60,000 nt of DNA from Acanthaster planci. Taxonomy: Eukaryota > Echinodermata > Asteroidea > Valvatida > Acanthasteridae. The translations under genes and the position numbers were made by a program. Location of the stretch: positions 2,002,575 to 2,062,574 of the forward strand of contig NW_019091370.1 of assembly GCF_001949145.1 (NCBI RefSeq), in the 5' to 3' direction. This document shows positions 37,401-52,400 of the stretch, piece by piece. The notes beneath the pieces were generated by a model. That model did no database searches and was not told the origin of the DNA. It worked only from the letters and a program-made list of their open reading frames with translations. The stretch's first letter is position 1. Every line of letters starts with the position of its first letter.

Positions 37401-40400
37401 ACAAGTTTGTATTCCCTCGGCAAAATAGTGTCAATGATCAAAAGGAACGTTCAGGGAAGCATCAGTCAATGTGGATCTTTTCCTAAACCAAGAGGGAAAT
37501 CTTTCAATTCCCAGAAACTGTCTGTGCGTGACAGCAAGAGCTCACAGCTTCTCGCTGGAGTCTCACACTGAATGCATGCACCCTGGCAACTCAGCCAAAG
37601 GCAATTCTTATTTTACTGAAAGCACAGTTACACGTACATGTGTGCAAGTACTTAGTTTCTAGGAAGCCAGGAAGATTGAAATTTATTTCAAACGAGTACC
37701 GGTACACAACCATATTAATGTTTGACCTTTGTCAATATCTTGCCAGAGCTAGTTGTTTTTTTCTAGAGATTCTGTCTTTTTTAGAAGTTACTTATACAAT
37801 TCCCCTGATTTTACCGTTGTGGTGACTGCTACAGTGATATTGCTGTACACAAGTTGTAATACTCAGTAATACACCAAATCAATGCACAGTCCTCAAGGGA
37901 TGTCAGTTCTGTGCTTGTCTAGAGACTGAAAATAATGCCAGCGCTCTCCAAAAAGGTCTGAAATTAGCCTAAAATTACAATGCAAAAAGCTAATCTAGCT
38001 TTTTCCTGAAAATTGGCATCCCATGTCCCCTTCCCTGCATAGTTTCAAGTCTTACATCGGGATATGGTCACATTCTTTAAACTCTCAGGTGGGAATTTTG
38101 TCCCTTGGGTGGGGCAGCTGTAGGGGGCCTGGGGAAGATACATGTACATGTAGGTTGACCAATACCACAGATGGGTTTGAAGTAAATGATATGAAATAAG
38201 TATAAGATGAACAACTTACCATATTCAATATTGTCAGTACATAGGATGTAATCTTCTCATCTCCATGGTTACGGATCATCTTCTTGTCTACCACCACCAA
38301 CGTTTCAACATAGCGATTTCTGTGGATATTACCTTCGATGGCACGTTTGGATCTGTGCTCCACTGAATGTAAGGGGGTATGGAACTCGTCGACAAAAAAG
38401 ACTGGTTCCTCAGGAACATGTGGCTGAACTGCAATTAAAACAATAAGAACTACAGATTAACGAACAGCATCGGAACTCCCTTTGGATACACATTGTACTT
38501 TGTTTTGCTGAACAAGGCTGCAAAGCTGAAAGACTTTTCAAGTTAAAACTCTTCCTAACGCTTTTGTGCATTTTAAAGTTTTTTGAAGATTTTTGACGAC
38601 AGTTGACAACATGTACGGTACCAGTAGATCTCAGAGTGATGTCAAGAGCCAGAACAAATTGGGCAGGGTTGTAATACCATCATCATAGTCTGTCACAAGT
38701 CGTCCCATCGTGAGCTTCAATTATGGGCAAATGAGATGTGACAGACACATTCTCTTCAATCTTTTGGCATTGTTCATCCTCCTGGTAACTGTGAACTGAT
38801 TGGTGAGATTTGACTTGTGATTAACATGTGACTGACGCGAATGCAACCCTGCGTTTTTATATATATCACAGTAAATGTATGTAAAAAGCGTTCTGTTTTA
38901 CTGCATATTTTCCTCACATTTCTCAAGCAACAGACATGAAAGCAGTTCAATTATGAAGTAATTTGTCTTCACAGTGTCAAAATGCTATTTCACCAACCAG
39001 ATCAAAACTCTTTTTGGGAGATTTTCATCCCTTTGAAATGGAAATACATGTGCAGTGTACAGTGTATGTTTGACTAGGGTTTTCTGATCAAGGCATGCAA
39101 AAGTCAAACCCAAACGCCTTAAGAACGGGTCTTGATTTTTCAAATGGAGTTTTAATAATAGATTATTTGAGAATTTGGGTTACTCTGGAACTGTGTTCCA
39201 AATCACATGGTACGCAATACAAGCGAAAGAATGCTCAGTCTCCTTTGAGACAGACAATCTTGATGCCAGAGAAATGCATGACATGTCCAGGAGAGGAGGT
39301 GTAACAGCGACAGCAATAACTTCACTCTTGACTTTTCAGGGCTTTTAACAGCTACATGTACATGAAAAAAACATGAGATCTCTCTCAAATGGCAACAGCA
39401 AACCTTGTATTGGAGTTCTTATGCAAGCGGAAACTAGCAAAACTGGAATAAATAAACTTCTAGAAATCAATGCCTTTGGAGTCTGACATTCTGAAATTTG
39501 GACAAATCACACCCCTGTTAACAGTAATAAAATGAAACAGACACAAACCTCACAACTCTAATGTCATTTCAACTGGCTATGCCGAGTTGGGCAATATTGC
39601 CAATACCTATCACAAGGAAAACAGAACTTACATTTATCACAATTATCGGTCCAATTATGGGTTTAAAAGATCAGCCCACTGGACCAAGTCCGAATATTCA
39701 GTCACCAGGGTGATACTCTGCGTGAACTCGCTACATGTAGTACAATAATCCAATGCTTTTTCACACTTTGAATAATTATCAAGAACTTCAAGAACTCCAA
39801 ATCCTCTCATTTTTTTGGTCTCAATCCCACAAGTCAAGCCTCTATCTTTATACTTTTGTTCGTATCTCCTGCAATTTTTGCTTCCCATAAATCATTACGA
39901 CAATGATGGACAATGTTCTTGCACCTACATACATGTACCGTGTGCAGTACAAGTCTCCAAAAAAAAAAGAACAACAATGCGATCTTTCAAACTTTTTTGG
40001 ACTAAACTTCAAACCCTATGTGCTTTCTTCTTAGAAAGCTCTAGAGAGATTTGACAGTACCAGTAGCTTATCAAGGGTTGCAAAATGTATGTCCCGGAAC
40101 AGTTCCCCAAAGCAAAAGAATAAAATCTTTACATGTACATGGAACTAAAAAGATCCCCCCTCACCCCAGAGTTTGGGCTTTCTGTCTATCTTGTGGCTGA
40201 AAATTATCCAATCCCTGATCCTCCGATACCTTTATTTTCTCCTCCCCCACCCCCATCTTCAATCACTGACATAAAATTTTATGTATACATTGATGTTGCG
40301 GTAACATCAAAGCTCCCCATGGATAGAAGACAGCCAATATTGGACCAAGGGATTGCAACTAATAATACGACAATACAAGCCTCTTTAACTCTTATTCCGA

Positions 40401-43400
40401 GTACTTTACGGATATTATATAAATCATTTGGGTGTGGACTCTGGTGAAGGGGTAGATAACCTATCTGTTTACAAAGTGCCGACCAAGCATAAAGTGCTTT
40501 ATGAAGTGTCCGCACTTCACCAGCGAAGCATAACTACTTTGGTTTGAAGCGTCAACATGTCTGGGGTATAGTGCATAGTTTAAATATCAAATACATTGAT
40601 TATTGACCAGTTGTCTCCACGGCCTGGGTTACATATTCGGTACACTTAGATCTGACTATCAGAGGTCCCACCAATAATCCATTGTTATGACTCTGGTCCT
40701 GGTTTCAGAAGTTTGATCCAAACTGTAATTTTAATGTTAGTCAATTTGCATGGGAGTGATGCATAGCTATCATTCCCCACCAAGAGGTTTGGGGGAGAGG
40801 GCATTTATTGCAACACATTTGGGGGAAAGGTCAAACGTTTTCACCTTTTCTTGGATGCATATGATGGACATTTTTTGTGTTACTAGAAGTACATGGGTGC
40901 AACTACCAGGCTTTAAAATGTACATGTAGAGTGCAATATTACATGCAGAGAGTATGACCAACTAATCAACTGCTGGATATTGCAAATGAGAAACTGACTC
41001 TGACATCTAACAGTGGCCTCGTCAAGTAAATGCTATATAGAGCACTATATTGCAGATCAATCATAACGGCTCTCCTTTCCTACCTTATGCAAAAAATTAA
41101 GGAACATTTAGTTTGAACACATTTGGTTTAGCCAACACTTCCAACACCAAGACCAAAATATTGTTTTTTAAATGAACACAGCTACACATATGCAATGAGC
41201 AAAGGTCATCAGACGAGGGTCAAACATCCAAGGGCTAAATTGCTGTACACTCAAAATATTTTCTTCCTTTCACCTAGCCATGGAACAACCACTGGAACAA
41301 ACATTTGTTCCAAAAATTTTTACCAAGGGTAAGAAGTGCCAGTGTATTTGCTACAATGTTGCTTTGATGATCAGTGAAGGTAGGGTTCAAGTGAGTGAGT
41401 GGATATTAGCAGGGAAGGGTAGACTTGGTTTCAAGAATGTACAGTCTTGTACTCAGACTGGTCCACACACGTGCTGCATCTAATTGGAATGATAACAGTT
41501 ACAATCAAGTACGGTATCAATACATTTTCATAATTCAAACTAATCTTATTTACATGTACCATTAGTCACAGAAAATTTAATCTTTTTCACTCACAAGTCT
41601 GCCTGATCACTTTCCGATTAAAATGCTTCTGATTGAAATGTATGTGCACAATTCACAAGTACATGTACATGTATACATGTACCAGTACATGTAAACAGGA
41701 TTTTTTTCCAAAACTTTCCTAGGGAAACTACATTAAGGTGCAATGATCCTTCCCAATAGCTGTTGAAAGGGGTGTTGGCCTTGTCCCAACTGTTAAGTAT
41801 TTAACTGAACAGAAAGTGGTGGACCATTTATTGCAATGAAACTTTTGCACAAGGCTCCAGATCTTCCTTTTGAAAGTTGGTAAATAAACAAAGTTGGTAA
41901 CTGAACAGGGTGTCCTCAAAGAGGCCCAATTTCACATTCACAATTTCCCAGATTACCAAGCTAGCACTAATTCAGATCCAAAGAGGTTCCACTTGACCAG
42001 TTTCAAACTACAGACAAAATTGGTCATAAAGTACACATCCAAACCTAAAATAGCAGTTCTCTGGTTTAATTTTTTTTTCAAATTTATTTGCCAAAATTCT
42101 GAAAACGAGGAATGATCAGTTGCCAATAAAGATGCTGTCAATACATTTAATGTGAAACAAATGCATCCAAGATGATATATTATTTTACAGAGTGTAGAGT
42201 GAGAGAGTACACAATTTTTGGGCAAGATTTGGCTGGAATCACACAGTGACAAAATGCCAAGGATATTCTCCTAATACTGGAGGGGGGGGGAAATAAATCA
42301 TAAAGAAAATTTTTTGACTTCATCAATTAATGGGACCCCAACTACATGTAGGACATTTGGCAGTCGTTTGGGCCACTAGATAACCCGTCTTCTGGGTCTA
42401 TGCCAGGAGCTCTAGACCAAGATGAATTTAATCACTGGATAATGTCCTCCAGGTATTTCATAGATTTCACATTCTGCAATGACTTCCTTTAGCTTTACAA
42501 GGACCCTGCACACTACAATAATACACTCATGCAGTGCTATTTTTTGGGGGGGAAGGACCCTGTAATGTTGAACCTGGGAATTTAAGGCTGCCCTGGGCAC
42601 AGGTTTGGGAACTTGGGAGTTCAATTGTTTTCCACTTGATTTATGAATGCTTAAACATGTAGTTATTCCCAAACCCAGGGGAAGTACTGAGCCCAACTTT
42701 GTACAAGGTATTTCTGTGCCTTGGGCACTCGCTCACTGACAATGAAAAGACAGAAAAGACATGCGTCAGGCTGACGACGCATGAAAACATTTAACCAGAA
42801 ATTGGTCCCGCATGCTAGGGTAGTCCAAGCCAAAAGTGCATGAAACAGGCCTGTCATTATTTGTGTGGATCTGTGAATAAAAAGGTTCACATACATGTAG
42901 AGCAGGTACGGTACTGTAAGCATACTTATGGACTTCCCCTGATCCACACAAGGCTTCCCTCTTCAAAAGAAAGTCCTCATCTTACAGTTTTTTAAAAATC
43001 CTTCAATTTAGTAATTTTCTTTAACTTGGAAAGTTTCACTAACAGTGAGACAGATATAACAGTGTCTATGAAAAAGAAAATTACAAATGAAGTAAATGAA
43101 TGAATGAATGAAATACTTGTCCAGTGATATAATGAGCAGAGCTATTTTGAGGAGAGCGCTCAGCTCGGGGAGACCATGGGGAGGCAGGTCCAAGATACTA
43201 GCCGCATTGAGTGCCGCTCATTGCCTTGAGGAAGCGCCAACAGCTGGCAAATAACAGCCTTCGTGGAAGGTAGCTACTTGTGAAAAAGGCCTGGCATATT
43301 TTCAAATAAACAAATCATCTGGGAGGTAGGAAACAAATAAGTTGATCCAACAGTGCCGTTTGCTGGGAGATCAGTTTCATATGAAAGGTCACTTTCCAAA

Positions 43401-46400
43401 TTTTCTAAACTCCTCAGGGCTCACAGTGCAAATTTTGATAAATAACCAACCACTGATATGGGGGCTTTATTACCAAGGCAACACAAGTTCCAGGCACTAG
43501 CCTACACATGACACATTTAGCAGCAGCTTGATAATCTCCCCCCTCCCCCTGCTACCAAAACCCAATCTTTCCCTAAAGTACAGGAGGCACAAACCAGACT
43601 GGAGTCTATTCAGTGAGCAAGTGCAGGCATGCAACTTATTTCTGTTGCGCCAAGGATTAAATGAGGCATCACTAAGTTGAACAACAGTCTGGTGCCACTG
43701 ACTGCGAAAAGTTCATGACCGGCCGAGCAGCTGTGAGGTGATGGATATGTCCATTAATGTTCTTGATGGCATGTCTTTTTACAGTCACATGCCTTACAAA
43801 GGCTACCCAAAGGCTGAGCATTCACCCATTTCCTTGTGCAGCAAGTTTTTGTTCACACCATTTACGGTTATTGTGCCCAGAAATTGAAGCAAACTGATTG
43901 CCGCATTTCGACAGCTCTGTGACCTCCTGTGAACTGCAGTGCATGATGTAAGCACGTCAATTTTCTTGTACTCTGAAGACCCACACTACAGCTTTGCAGT
44001 ACAATCAGTGGCTCAATCAATGTTGTAGCGATTTCCAACCAAGTGAAAGTTGAGCTAAGCATATTTATTGCCTGGCCCAACCCAGCTCACAAAACCACAG
44101 CTCGAGTGACACCCAAGGGTATAATTAGATATCATATTATACTAATAGTCACGTATGTAACCTGTTTGGGGGCATTAATCATTCAACACATTTATAAAGT
44201 GCCGTCTCATACCCCATGGTTTTTAAGGCCATTTCATAATTCAAGTTGACATGAATGTCTTGTAAATGTAAGTTTGACGTCAAATTCATGGCAAAATTCT
44301 CTGGTGTCAAAATGAGTCCAGGGAAATACCTTCTCATAAACATCACAAATTATCATGTTTTATGTGTACTAGTCTGCCCCAAATTCGAAGCAACCTCCAT
44401 ACTGGTGCACACAAAGCACGAGATTGCCCAAGGTACTTTTTGTAAAATACTGATATGCAGTTCTCTTGTCACTGGCAACTCCATCTTCCTTTCAAAACAG
44501 CCTTGAACCAAGACTAATTCCAATAACTACTTGTACATGATTTCAGCAATCAATCATGCTCCATCTCATGTCAACCAGTTATGGACAGGTCATTGCTGGG
44601 CCAGGGATCAAATGATTCCAGGGTAAACAGTCCCTCCTGGGAATATATGTTTGTTTACAAAGTTGCTTGAAAGAGGCTATCTCCATGGACTGACCACAGA
44701 TGAATGGGGCCAGATGCCTTCACATCCCATGAGCAAATAACAAGAACTTGAAATGAAGTCAAAGTCAGAGATCAAACAAACCCAGGTTACTGTGTCCTTG
44801 AATGTTTAGTTCTGGTTGATAAATGGAGTTAATGAAAGCAGTAATGTTGATGGTGAGAAAAAAAGTGTTACTAGTATGCATGCTATGAGTACAACGGCAG
44901 ACATCAGTATCCATTTTTTTTTACAGAAAAGTCTTCCAAGACAGAACCCGGGGGGGGCCGAATGACTTCACAAAAGTACATACGCCTGTACATAGTTCAA
45001 TCGTTCTTAGTTTGTTTCATTTTATCTACAAGGGTATAATCACCAAAACCTCAAAGAGGGCAATCTGAAGGGAAACTACCGTACCGGTACCTCTAAGAAC
45101 TCTTCCGCCAACATCAGTCAGCATGTGTAGACAATGAACAATAATTACTTTGTACATGAAGCAAGGTACCATTTAGAGGAGAGACAGGTGCATTATTTAA
45201 AGCTAGGGGTGCATTCAGTAGTGCAATAACGGTACATTTGACGGTACTGGCGTACCCATACATCATCGTTGATAGTACGCACATGCACAATATCGCATTA
45301 TTGTATGCATCCCTAGTACTCAACAGACTCATGAACAAGCTATTTTCCTGAAAAAAAATTACATGCATCTGCCCCGAGCTGAAGTGTACCCCCAATCGGC
45401 GAAAGAAAGACAGGTGGTTACAAGCGGGTTCTTGCATGTGTTCTGCGTGTACGCTAACACCATACATTCCGCAATAACTTTGTTGTGCGTACTCATCATG
45501 CTCTGCATAAAACATGCATATACTTGCGCCCCTATGTGGCGAGTTGGTACCAAAAGGACAGTACATTTCATTTACAAATACGTCCTCTTTTATTCCCGCC
45601 TTGAGCCGATGGCCAAAAATTCCGGAGTTTCCAGAACTCCCCTGATATCACTACCCTTGGTCAGGTACTCTGGTAACTGGTAAGCCATAATCTGTGCCCC
45701 AAGGTTTGACAATGATTGAGGACCCAATTCCACTTGATCTGGTCTCCCAACCTGCATTTATGGGCCTGCAGTCTTCTTACAAACATGGGACAAGGGATAA
45801 TCTACCCCTAGCCCATTCTGTTAAACCCTCAACAAAAGCCAAGTCAGTTCTCAGTTTGAATTATCTTCAACTTAACCCCCTACCCCAACACCCCTCCCCC
45901 ATGGGAAATAAATATTGACCGCACGAGGGAGAGTGCACTCCAGTTTTTCTCAGATTGGAGTTGGAGACCGAACGCTAAAGTATAGTGTGCAAGATAGATT
46001 TTACTCATCTCCCAAGCAGAAATCTATAAAAGCAAACCTGTTCAAATCCCAGGGCCGAACACTTGAAAAACTAGTGTACCCCAGTTCAGTGGTAACTGAA
46101 TTGTATTTTAATTAAAAGGCCAACTTTGAGCACACATAGGATGTTTTTTTTTGCCAATAACATCTTTGTTGGAAGTTGTGTGTGGTCCAGGCAAGCATCA
46201 AACCGTGTCAGTGCCACTGGTAATGGTCAGTGTAAAAACAAGTCAGTGTAAATACCGATGTCTGTGATGAGGGATTGAAGGTGTTTATTCTCTATTTAAC
46301 ATCGAAGAAGTAAGTATGCTTTACCACCCACTAAACTCAAAGTAGACAATTGTGAGTCCTGGGCAACCAATTCATCCAAACCAAACTGTCCAACACAATT

Positions 46401-49400
46401 CAATGTAAACGAAGTAGTAGGTAAAAGGCAACGCTTATTTTGCAATGCAAATTATGCAAATTATTTCCAAAGCTACATGCACGGTATGTAACACTACGAA
46501 TAACTCTGTAATGCTACAAATATCTACAATAAGCTGACATGTAAAAGTGAAAGTCAGTGAATGATTAAGTGGACACAAACTGAGCCACTTTCGGGAACTA
46601 AGAAACCATTAGCCTTTTACTAACTTCTGAATAAAACTTCAACATTAATTAAGTGGACAGACTCAGCACCAGGACAAACAAATACAGCACCAAACAAAAC
46701 AAAAGCAAGGCCAGCAAAACAGAAAATCTGCAACATTCTACAACAGCGACCCCTGCAGCTATAGGCCTGCAGCACCTGTACTGGCAAATCTCCAGGACGG
46801 CCTTGCAGTTTAATATAAATAACAGTTCAAATGCCATCTGTCCTTAACATCATAAGGTCTTAAACCCCCCCCCCTTTAAAAAATGGAATAAGTGGTTATA
46901 TTTCACCTTCAAGTTGTTACCATTTAGACCAGGGTATGATTGATAAACGAGCATGCAGCATGCCAGCAGCAAGGCAACTACTCCTGTGGCCTAAAAAGCC
47001 TACAGGTGTCGGCTGCACATCAAAGACAGGGTCAGATCCAATCACAACAGTAAGAATGACTGGAAAGATTGATAATGTATGGTATATGTACCAGTAAATT
47101 TACATATGAAAAGATGAAAACTCCGCTGTGCACACAATCTGGGCCAAACATTCCTCCCTTTCCTGCATTTCAGTGAGCAGGAAAAGTGTCAGCCTTCTCA
47201 CAGCAAGGCCTCACCCACCCTGGTTGAAATCAACACATGTCCACCCTGAGCATGGTCACATTTAGATATTCACAGCTACATTGTGCTGGTACTAAGTTAA
47301 GTTCTTGAAAGAGCTTTGCTGTATTTTGGCATTTTAGAAACAGGTAACGAGTCTGTAAACTCCCTTACAACCAGACCCCTACATTCAAGTTTAACTTTGC
47401 AGGGTGCTAGCACCACTGCCAAAGTCACATCCAAGTCTTTCCAAACTTACACAAGTCTCAGAGCTTGACCGTGATACATAGAGACCTTGAGAAAGTGAAA
47501 GGGTTTTTGAAATAACCACTTCTTGTTTTTCAAATGTAAATCTACTGTATGCTGCGAGATGTGCCCATTCCAGGGATTTTAACATGATTGGATTACTTTC
47601 TCCCTGCCATTTCCTTCGATTCCAAAATTCAAATATTCACTGACACTTTGAATTATGATTCAGATGTACTGGTTGTTTTGACGGTAGGAGGTTTTTTTTA
47701 GGCTTCTTTATGTAAACGTGCTGTATTTTTAAGCCACGTCCTGACAGTACAAGTTGTCTTCTGCACTGCAACAAAAAATACAACAGTAAAATTTTTCTTG
47801 ATTAAGATGAATTGTGGACGAAAACTTGGAAGTTCAGCATTAAGTATCTTCCACAAGACACACAGCCAAGAGCTAAAAATGCCAATATTAGTTTTGATGT
47901 GAAGCACAAAGTGACTGGAAAATTTTCTTGTGTTTAGAATGTACAAAGAAGCCAGCTTGGCTATTGAGTGCAATTTATTTTCTGGTGGGGGGAGGGATAG
48001 GCCCCAAAGACCTTAAACCTGTCTGCAAGTGCTTGGGAGAGCAGGCCAAAAATTACCAAGTAACAGGAGTGGACATGACCTCGGGTCAACTAGCCAGGTC
48101 AATGTGTCAAGAGCCCTTCCCTTCAAATAAAACAAACAGTGACCCTAAAGTGTGAAGCCAACATTCACAAATCTTTGGTGACAATGACAATTTCAGACAA
48201 GTGTATTTGGGGAAGTAGAAAATATACCACCTACAAATGGCATTAAATTTGCAGGGTCTATGAGCACCACACTGCTATACTGCTGCTAAGCACTGAGTCA
48301 CATCTGCAGGCTATGAAGAGACACCAGTAGGCCTACATGTACATGAAATTAACATTTTAAGACCAATTTTACATTATAGTTTAGACCAAAATAATTTCTA
48401 CAGGTGGCACATGTACATGTATGTATTCCCTTCCCTTTCCACTTCAAAGAAGGTTTGTACATCATCTCAGAAATGAGCTTTTCAACAGAACACTGCTCCA
48501 TTATGGAAGGATAAAAGTAAATTGATTATTAAGAGGGTCGTCCACTTCTGTTTTCACAAGCATACAAAACATAAATGTACCACTGACAATGGACCACAAT
48601 TGTTTTCCTTGCAAGGGCAGATTGGGGGAGGAGGGCTAGCTATGCCCTCCCCCTTAAAAGGGAAGCATTTTTGGACCTGAATGACAACATCTCCAAAGAA
48701 TTTTAGGTATAAACTTCTGAACTCCAAGCAAAGTGCACAAAAATCACACCGAGCAGTGGAAAATTCTGAAAGACTCCCAACTAAACACACTCTGACTTTG
48801 ATGCCGTTGCCCATTTAGTGTCTCGTTTGATCAAAGAGACACCGAAGCCAGACACCCGAAAAACCCTTTCACAGAAATGACCAACCAGCCGGTTTTTTCT
48901 TTTAGTCAAGATTACAAATTCAAGTTACAAATTTGGCAACACAAGGAATGCATTTGTCACAGCTGTTTGACCCCACAAAAATATTGCCAGTCTGCGTGCA
49001 CATTTCATCCACAGCACTGGGGATATCCAGTAACAAACCCTTAGCCATCGGCATATCTTCCGGTTTCATCAATCATTGCCTCTCCTTGGAAATATGAATT
49101 TCTCCAGGAGAGTTGCCATCTCACTGCTGGTGCAATCTGAACTACATATTAGGTACTGACTCACAGGCTGCGTTCACACTGGACTAAGGGGGGGTTCACA
49201 TAAACTGCTTTTATTTTTAAAGCAACATGTAGTCAAGAGGTCAGTCTGGCACCCAGCCACTGGTCATTCTAAAAACCACAACCCAGGACAAAGAAAAACA
49301 GTGATATTCAATCTTGTGTCCCTGCACAAACATTTACAATAAGGCTACACCTTTTGACTACAAACTTGATGGGGTTTCTGGTATCCTTCATATCTAGTCA

Positions 49401-52400
49401 CTCTGACTAGATGAGCTCCCCTCACCAGCCCCAAAGCAACAGTCTGGTGGGATAAATTTCAACTTTACATCCAGCACACAAGCAAAGACCATAAATTTCA
49501 ACAGAAATTTGCTGTATGCGTAGGCTGCAGCCTGTCAGGCTGTCAAATGCGCATACCGTTGCAGGCACAGATGGTTTTTACCCACCAAAGGGACTTCATT
49601 CCCAGTAAAAACTATGGCTCTCAAATTACTGCGCAGGACAGATACATGCAGTTATTTCCCTCTTCCACAGTTGCAAACGTAGCTGACCATATTGAGGTAC
49701 CAGTGCCATACATGTACCTGATAGCTTCAAGAAAAGGTCAAACCCCATAAGAAAGCATTTCTTACAAATAAACTTCTGAGTATCAGATGTCTTTTTGTGT
49801 TTTCATTGGTGAACTCTCTTCCGCAACTGTCTGCATTTTGACATTTCACATGTACATGTACATGCTGTCGGCTATTGCTACAACCGTAGGGAAATGTACC
49901 AGTAAGCATGACTTGTCTTCATAGGAAGTATCTCACTACCATCACTGAAGGTAGCCAATGGGTCTTGAAACAGAAAAAAAGTGAGACGGTGACAAACTTT
50001 TCCGTTTTGGCCGCCGTCTTTGTTACTCATGTATTTTTGCTGTTAATTACTCCTATTTTTGTGTATCCCCAATGTTTCACTCTTGCCAAAGAGGAACTTA
50101 CACATTTGCTACATTACTGCTCTAGTACTTGGTATTACGAAGTACTAGAGTGCCATAACAAAGTGCCATAACAAAGTTAAGCATCAAAGTTTTCAAAACA
50201 TTTTTGGATTAGTTGTAAGAAAAACCTGGTGACCCCTCTTTAAATTCACTTATACATTGTAAGGCAGGTTCCTTTACTTCCCATTGGGGTCCAACATCTA
50301 ACTACCCGTACATGTATGACCAATTAAGTTGGCAAATGGCTAGTACATCAACCTACTTTATATGGGTCTGCAGCAGCACATCTTTCATCTGACCCAGTGC
50401 TCAGACAACTCATCCATTCAACTGTGATCCACCAGAGCATCAGCACTGATGGACTGGCAATCGATCTTCTGCTGGTAGGGTCAATTCAAGTTTCAACTCT
50501 TGTACTGCATTCAATCCTACCATACTGGCTTCAGCTGTGCATTCAGTCTTACACTGTGCATCACCCAAATGCATCACCCAAATTCTCAGAAATTCAAGGT
50601 AATGCTTACACTGTACTTTTAGGAATGTAATGCCAATGGCCTCAAGCCATTATCCACCCCCCCCATGACTGGCATACTGAACTTCAATTAGTTGAAGCAC
50701 ATAATCCTCTCAAGGAGTTTTTACCCAAGCTGCTCGCATCACCTCAGTCATTAAGTCTCCATTTTTGCCAGCAACAGAACTCCCAAATCCTGCCAATTCT
50801 CCCACGGTGCAAAGAAACCTATGGCACACTTTTTGGACTTCCTGTGCACTGTACACGTACACCTAGCTTAGATCCCTGCTCTATGGCACATGTTATCTGT
50901 AGATTCCATGTGTTAACGAGCGATTCCACTAAATTACAAAAGCACAGGGTGAAGCTATCTTATCGCCTCGTATGTACAACAATTTATTGAAGTGGCGATA
51001 CATAAGGGTGTAAAAATATATTTTAAAAAAAAGAACGACAGTTCAAAAGGATGATGATCTGTCTTGACTTTACGTCACTTGGACTGCCTGGTCATGCCTC
51101 TCCCTTTCTGAAAGACAAGATGAAACTGTCGAAAAGTAGCAGACGAATGCAAGGGGGAAAAATGCAAATGGCAAAGACGCTTATATTTTTGAAGCAGGAA
51201 GCCGCACACAAATAATTTACGGTAATGGAGTGAGTGCAGTGGCAGCTCAAAATGTTGAAGGACAGAGCAAAAATGGTGGCGATGCATACGCTGAGCGTAA
51301 TTGGATTGAAATTTCAATTTCCCTGGCACTTTTAGTCAACAGGAAAACTTTGCCAATGCCCTAGAATGCCCACTCTGCGGCTTAAACAAAAGTGTGGCAC
51401 CCAAAATATTCTAAATTGGGGAATAGAGTTTTGGCGACGCCGCGAAATTTTAAAAAGTTACAAGGCCACAAGAGGATGCTACATTAAAAGTATTCTCACA
51501 GCAGCTAGCGGCAATACATCGCAAAAATCATGAGAGTTAGTACACTGAAAAAGCATGAAAAAGGGAACCGGTGTTGGGTAGGAGCAGGGTGAGAATTCGA
51601 CCTAGTTACCATTGCAAAGCAAATACTGTAGCAACTGGACTGTTCTCTGTAAATCTTTCTCAACCTGGCAAAAGCCTCCCAAACTCCCCCTTAGCTTCTG
51701 GACGATCTCTGGAGTTCTTAAGGTCACATGTATATGGATAGACCTACAAGTTTACTAATTCTTCTGCTAATTAATTTGCCACAAAAAGAAGTACAGAAAA
51801 TACTGAACATGTATAACCAGTGTCATGCAAATAAATCCCATGTGCTATCTGACCAAACCCCTAGAGGATTTGCAGGGATTTACTATTGAAAGGTTACACA
51901 AAGCATACACTAGTGACCTCTCCAGTCCTTGCACTGTCCAGATCAGTTACATATTGGCCTTTTTAAATCTTATACTCTGGCACTTGTAGCAGGAATAGAG
52001 CTAGCCTCTGCAAAAATAGAGTATAAAATAGTGAGTTTAGTCCAAGGTTCATTTTCTGGTGTTTCCTAGCTCTGTGATTATCTTTAGTATTGAACAACCC
52101 ATTTAAGCCTTGGTTTGAATTCAGGTTGGCAGAGTCAGGTTGGCAGCATCAGGGTGGTGTGGTGATACTTTCCTCACCTCATTCCACCACTGCGGCCTGG
52201 GTTTGAATCCCACCCAGGCTGACCGGTGGATTGGGTTTTCAGTCCATATCTGATTCCATCAGTTTCCCTGTAATAGTTGGCTGGGGTTGTCCTCAAACTT
52301 TCACCACTACAACTGAACATTTCTTCATTGTCTTCACCCGAGGGCCCCACAGGAAAAAATATAACTGATAGGGCTTTATTGTGGTTAAAAAATCAATCAA

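Larger units (their letters stand above)
27730..38219. other. Intron between exons 3 and 2
   Basis: This intron of about 10.5 kb holds a two-copy 232 bp tandem duplication (28519-29005), a minus-strand SINE-like element (33715-33970), a G-rich tract (34285-34480), a 70 bp imperfect repeat (35058-35193) and a terminal-inverted-repeat element (36912-37165). No other gene was recognised. Confidence 0.7.

Noticed and set aside
45114-45566. 150-codon open frame on the minus strand
   Set aside because: No domain or splice context was recognised, and part of it lies in the 45203-45316 inverted repeat. A diverged host gene or transposon fragment cannot be excluded but is not supported.
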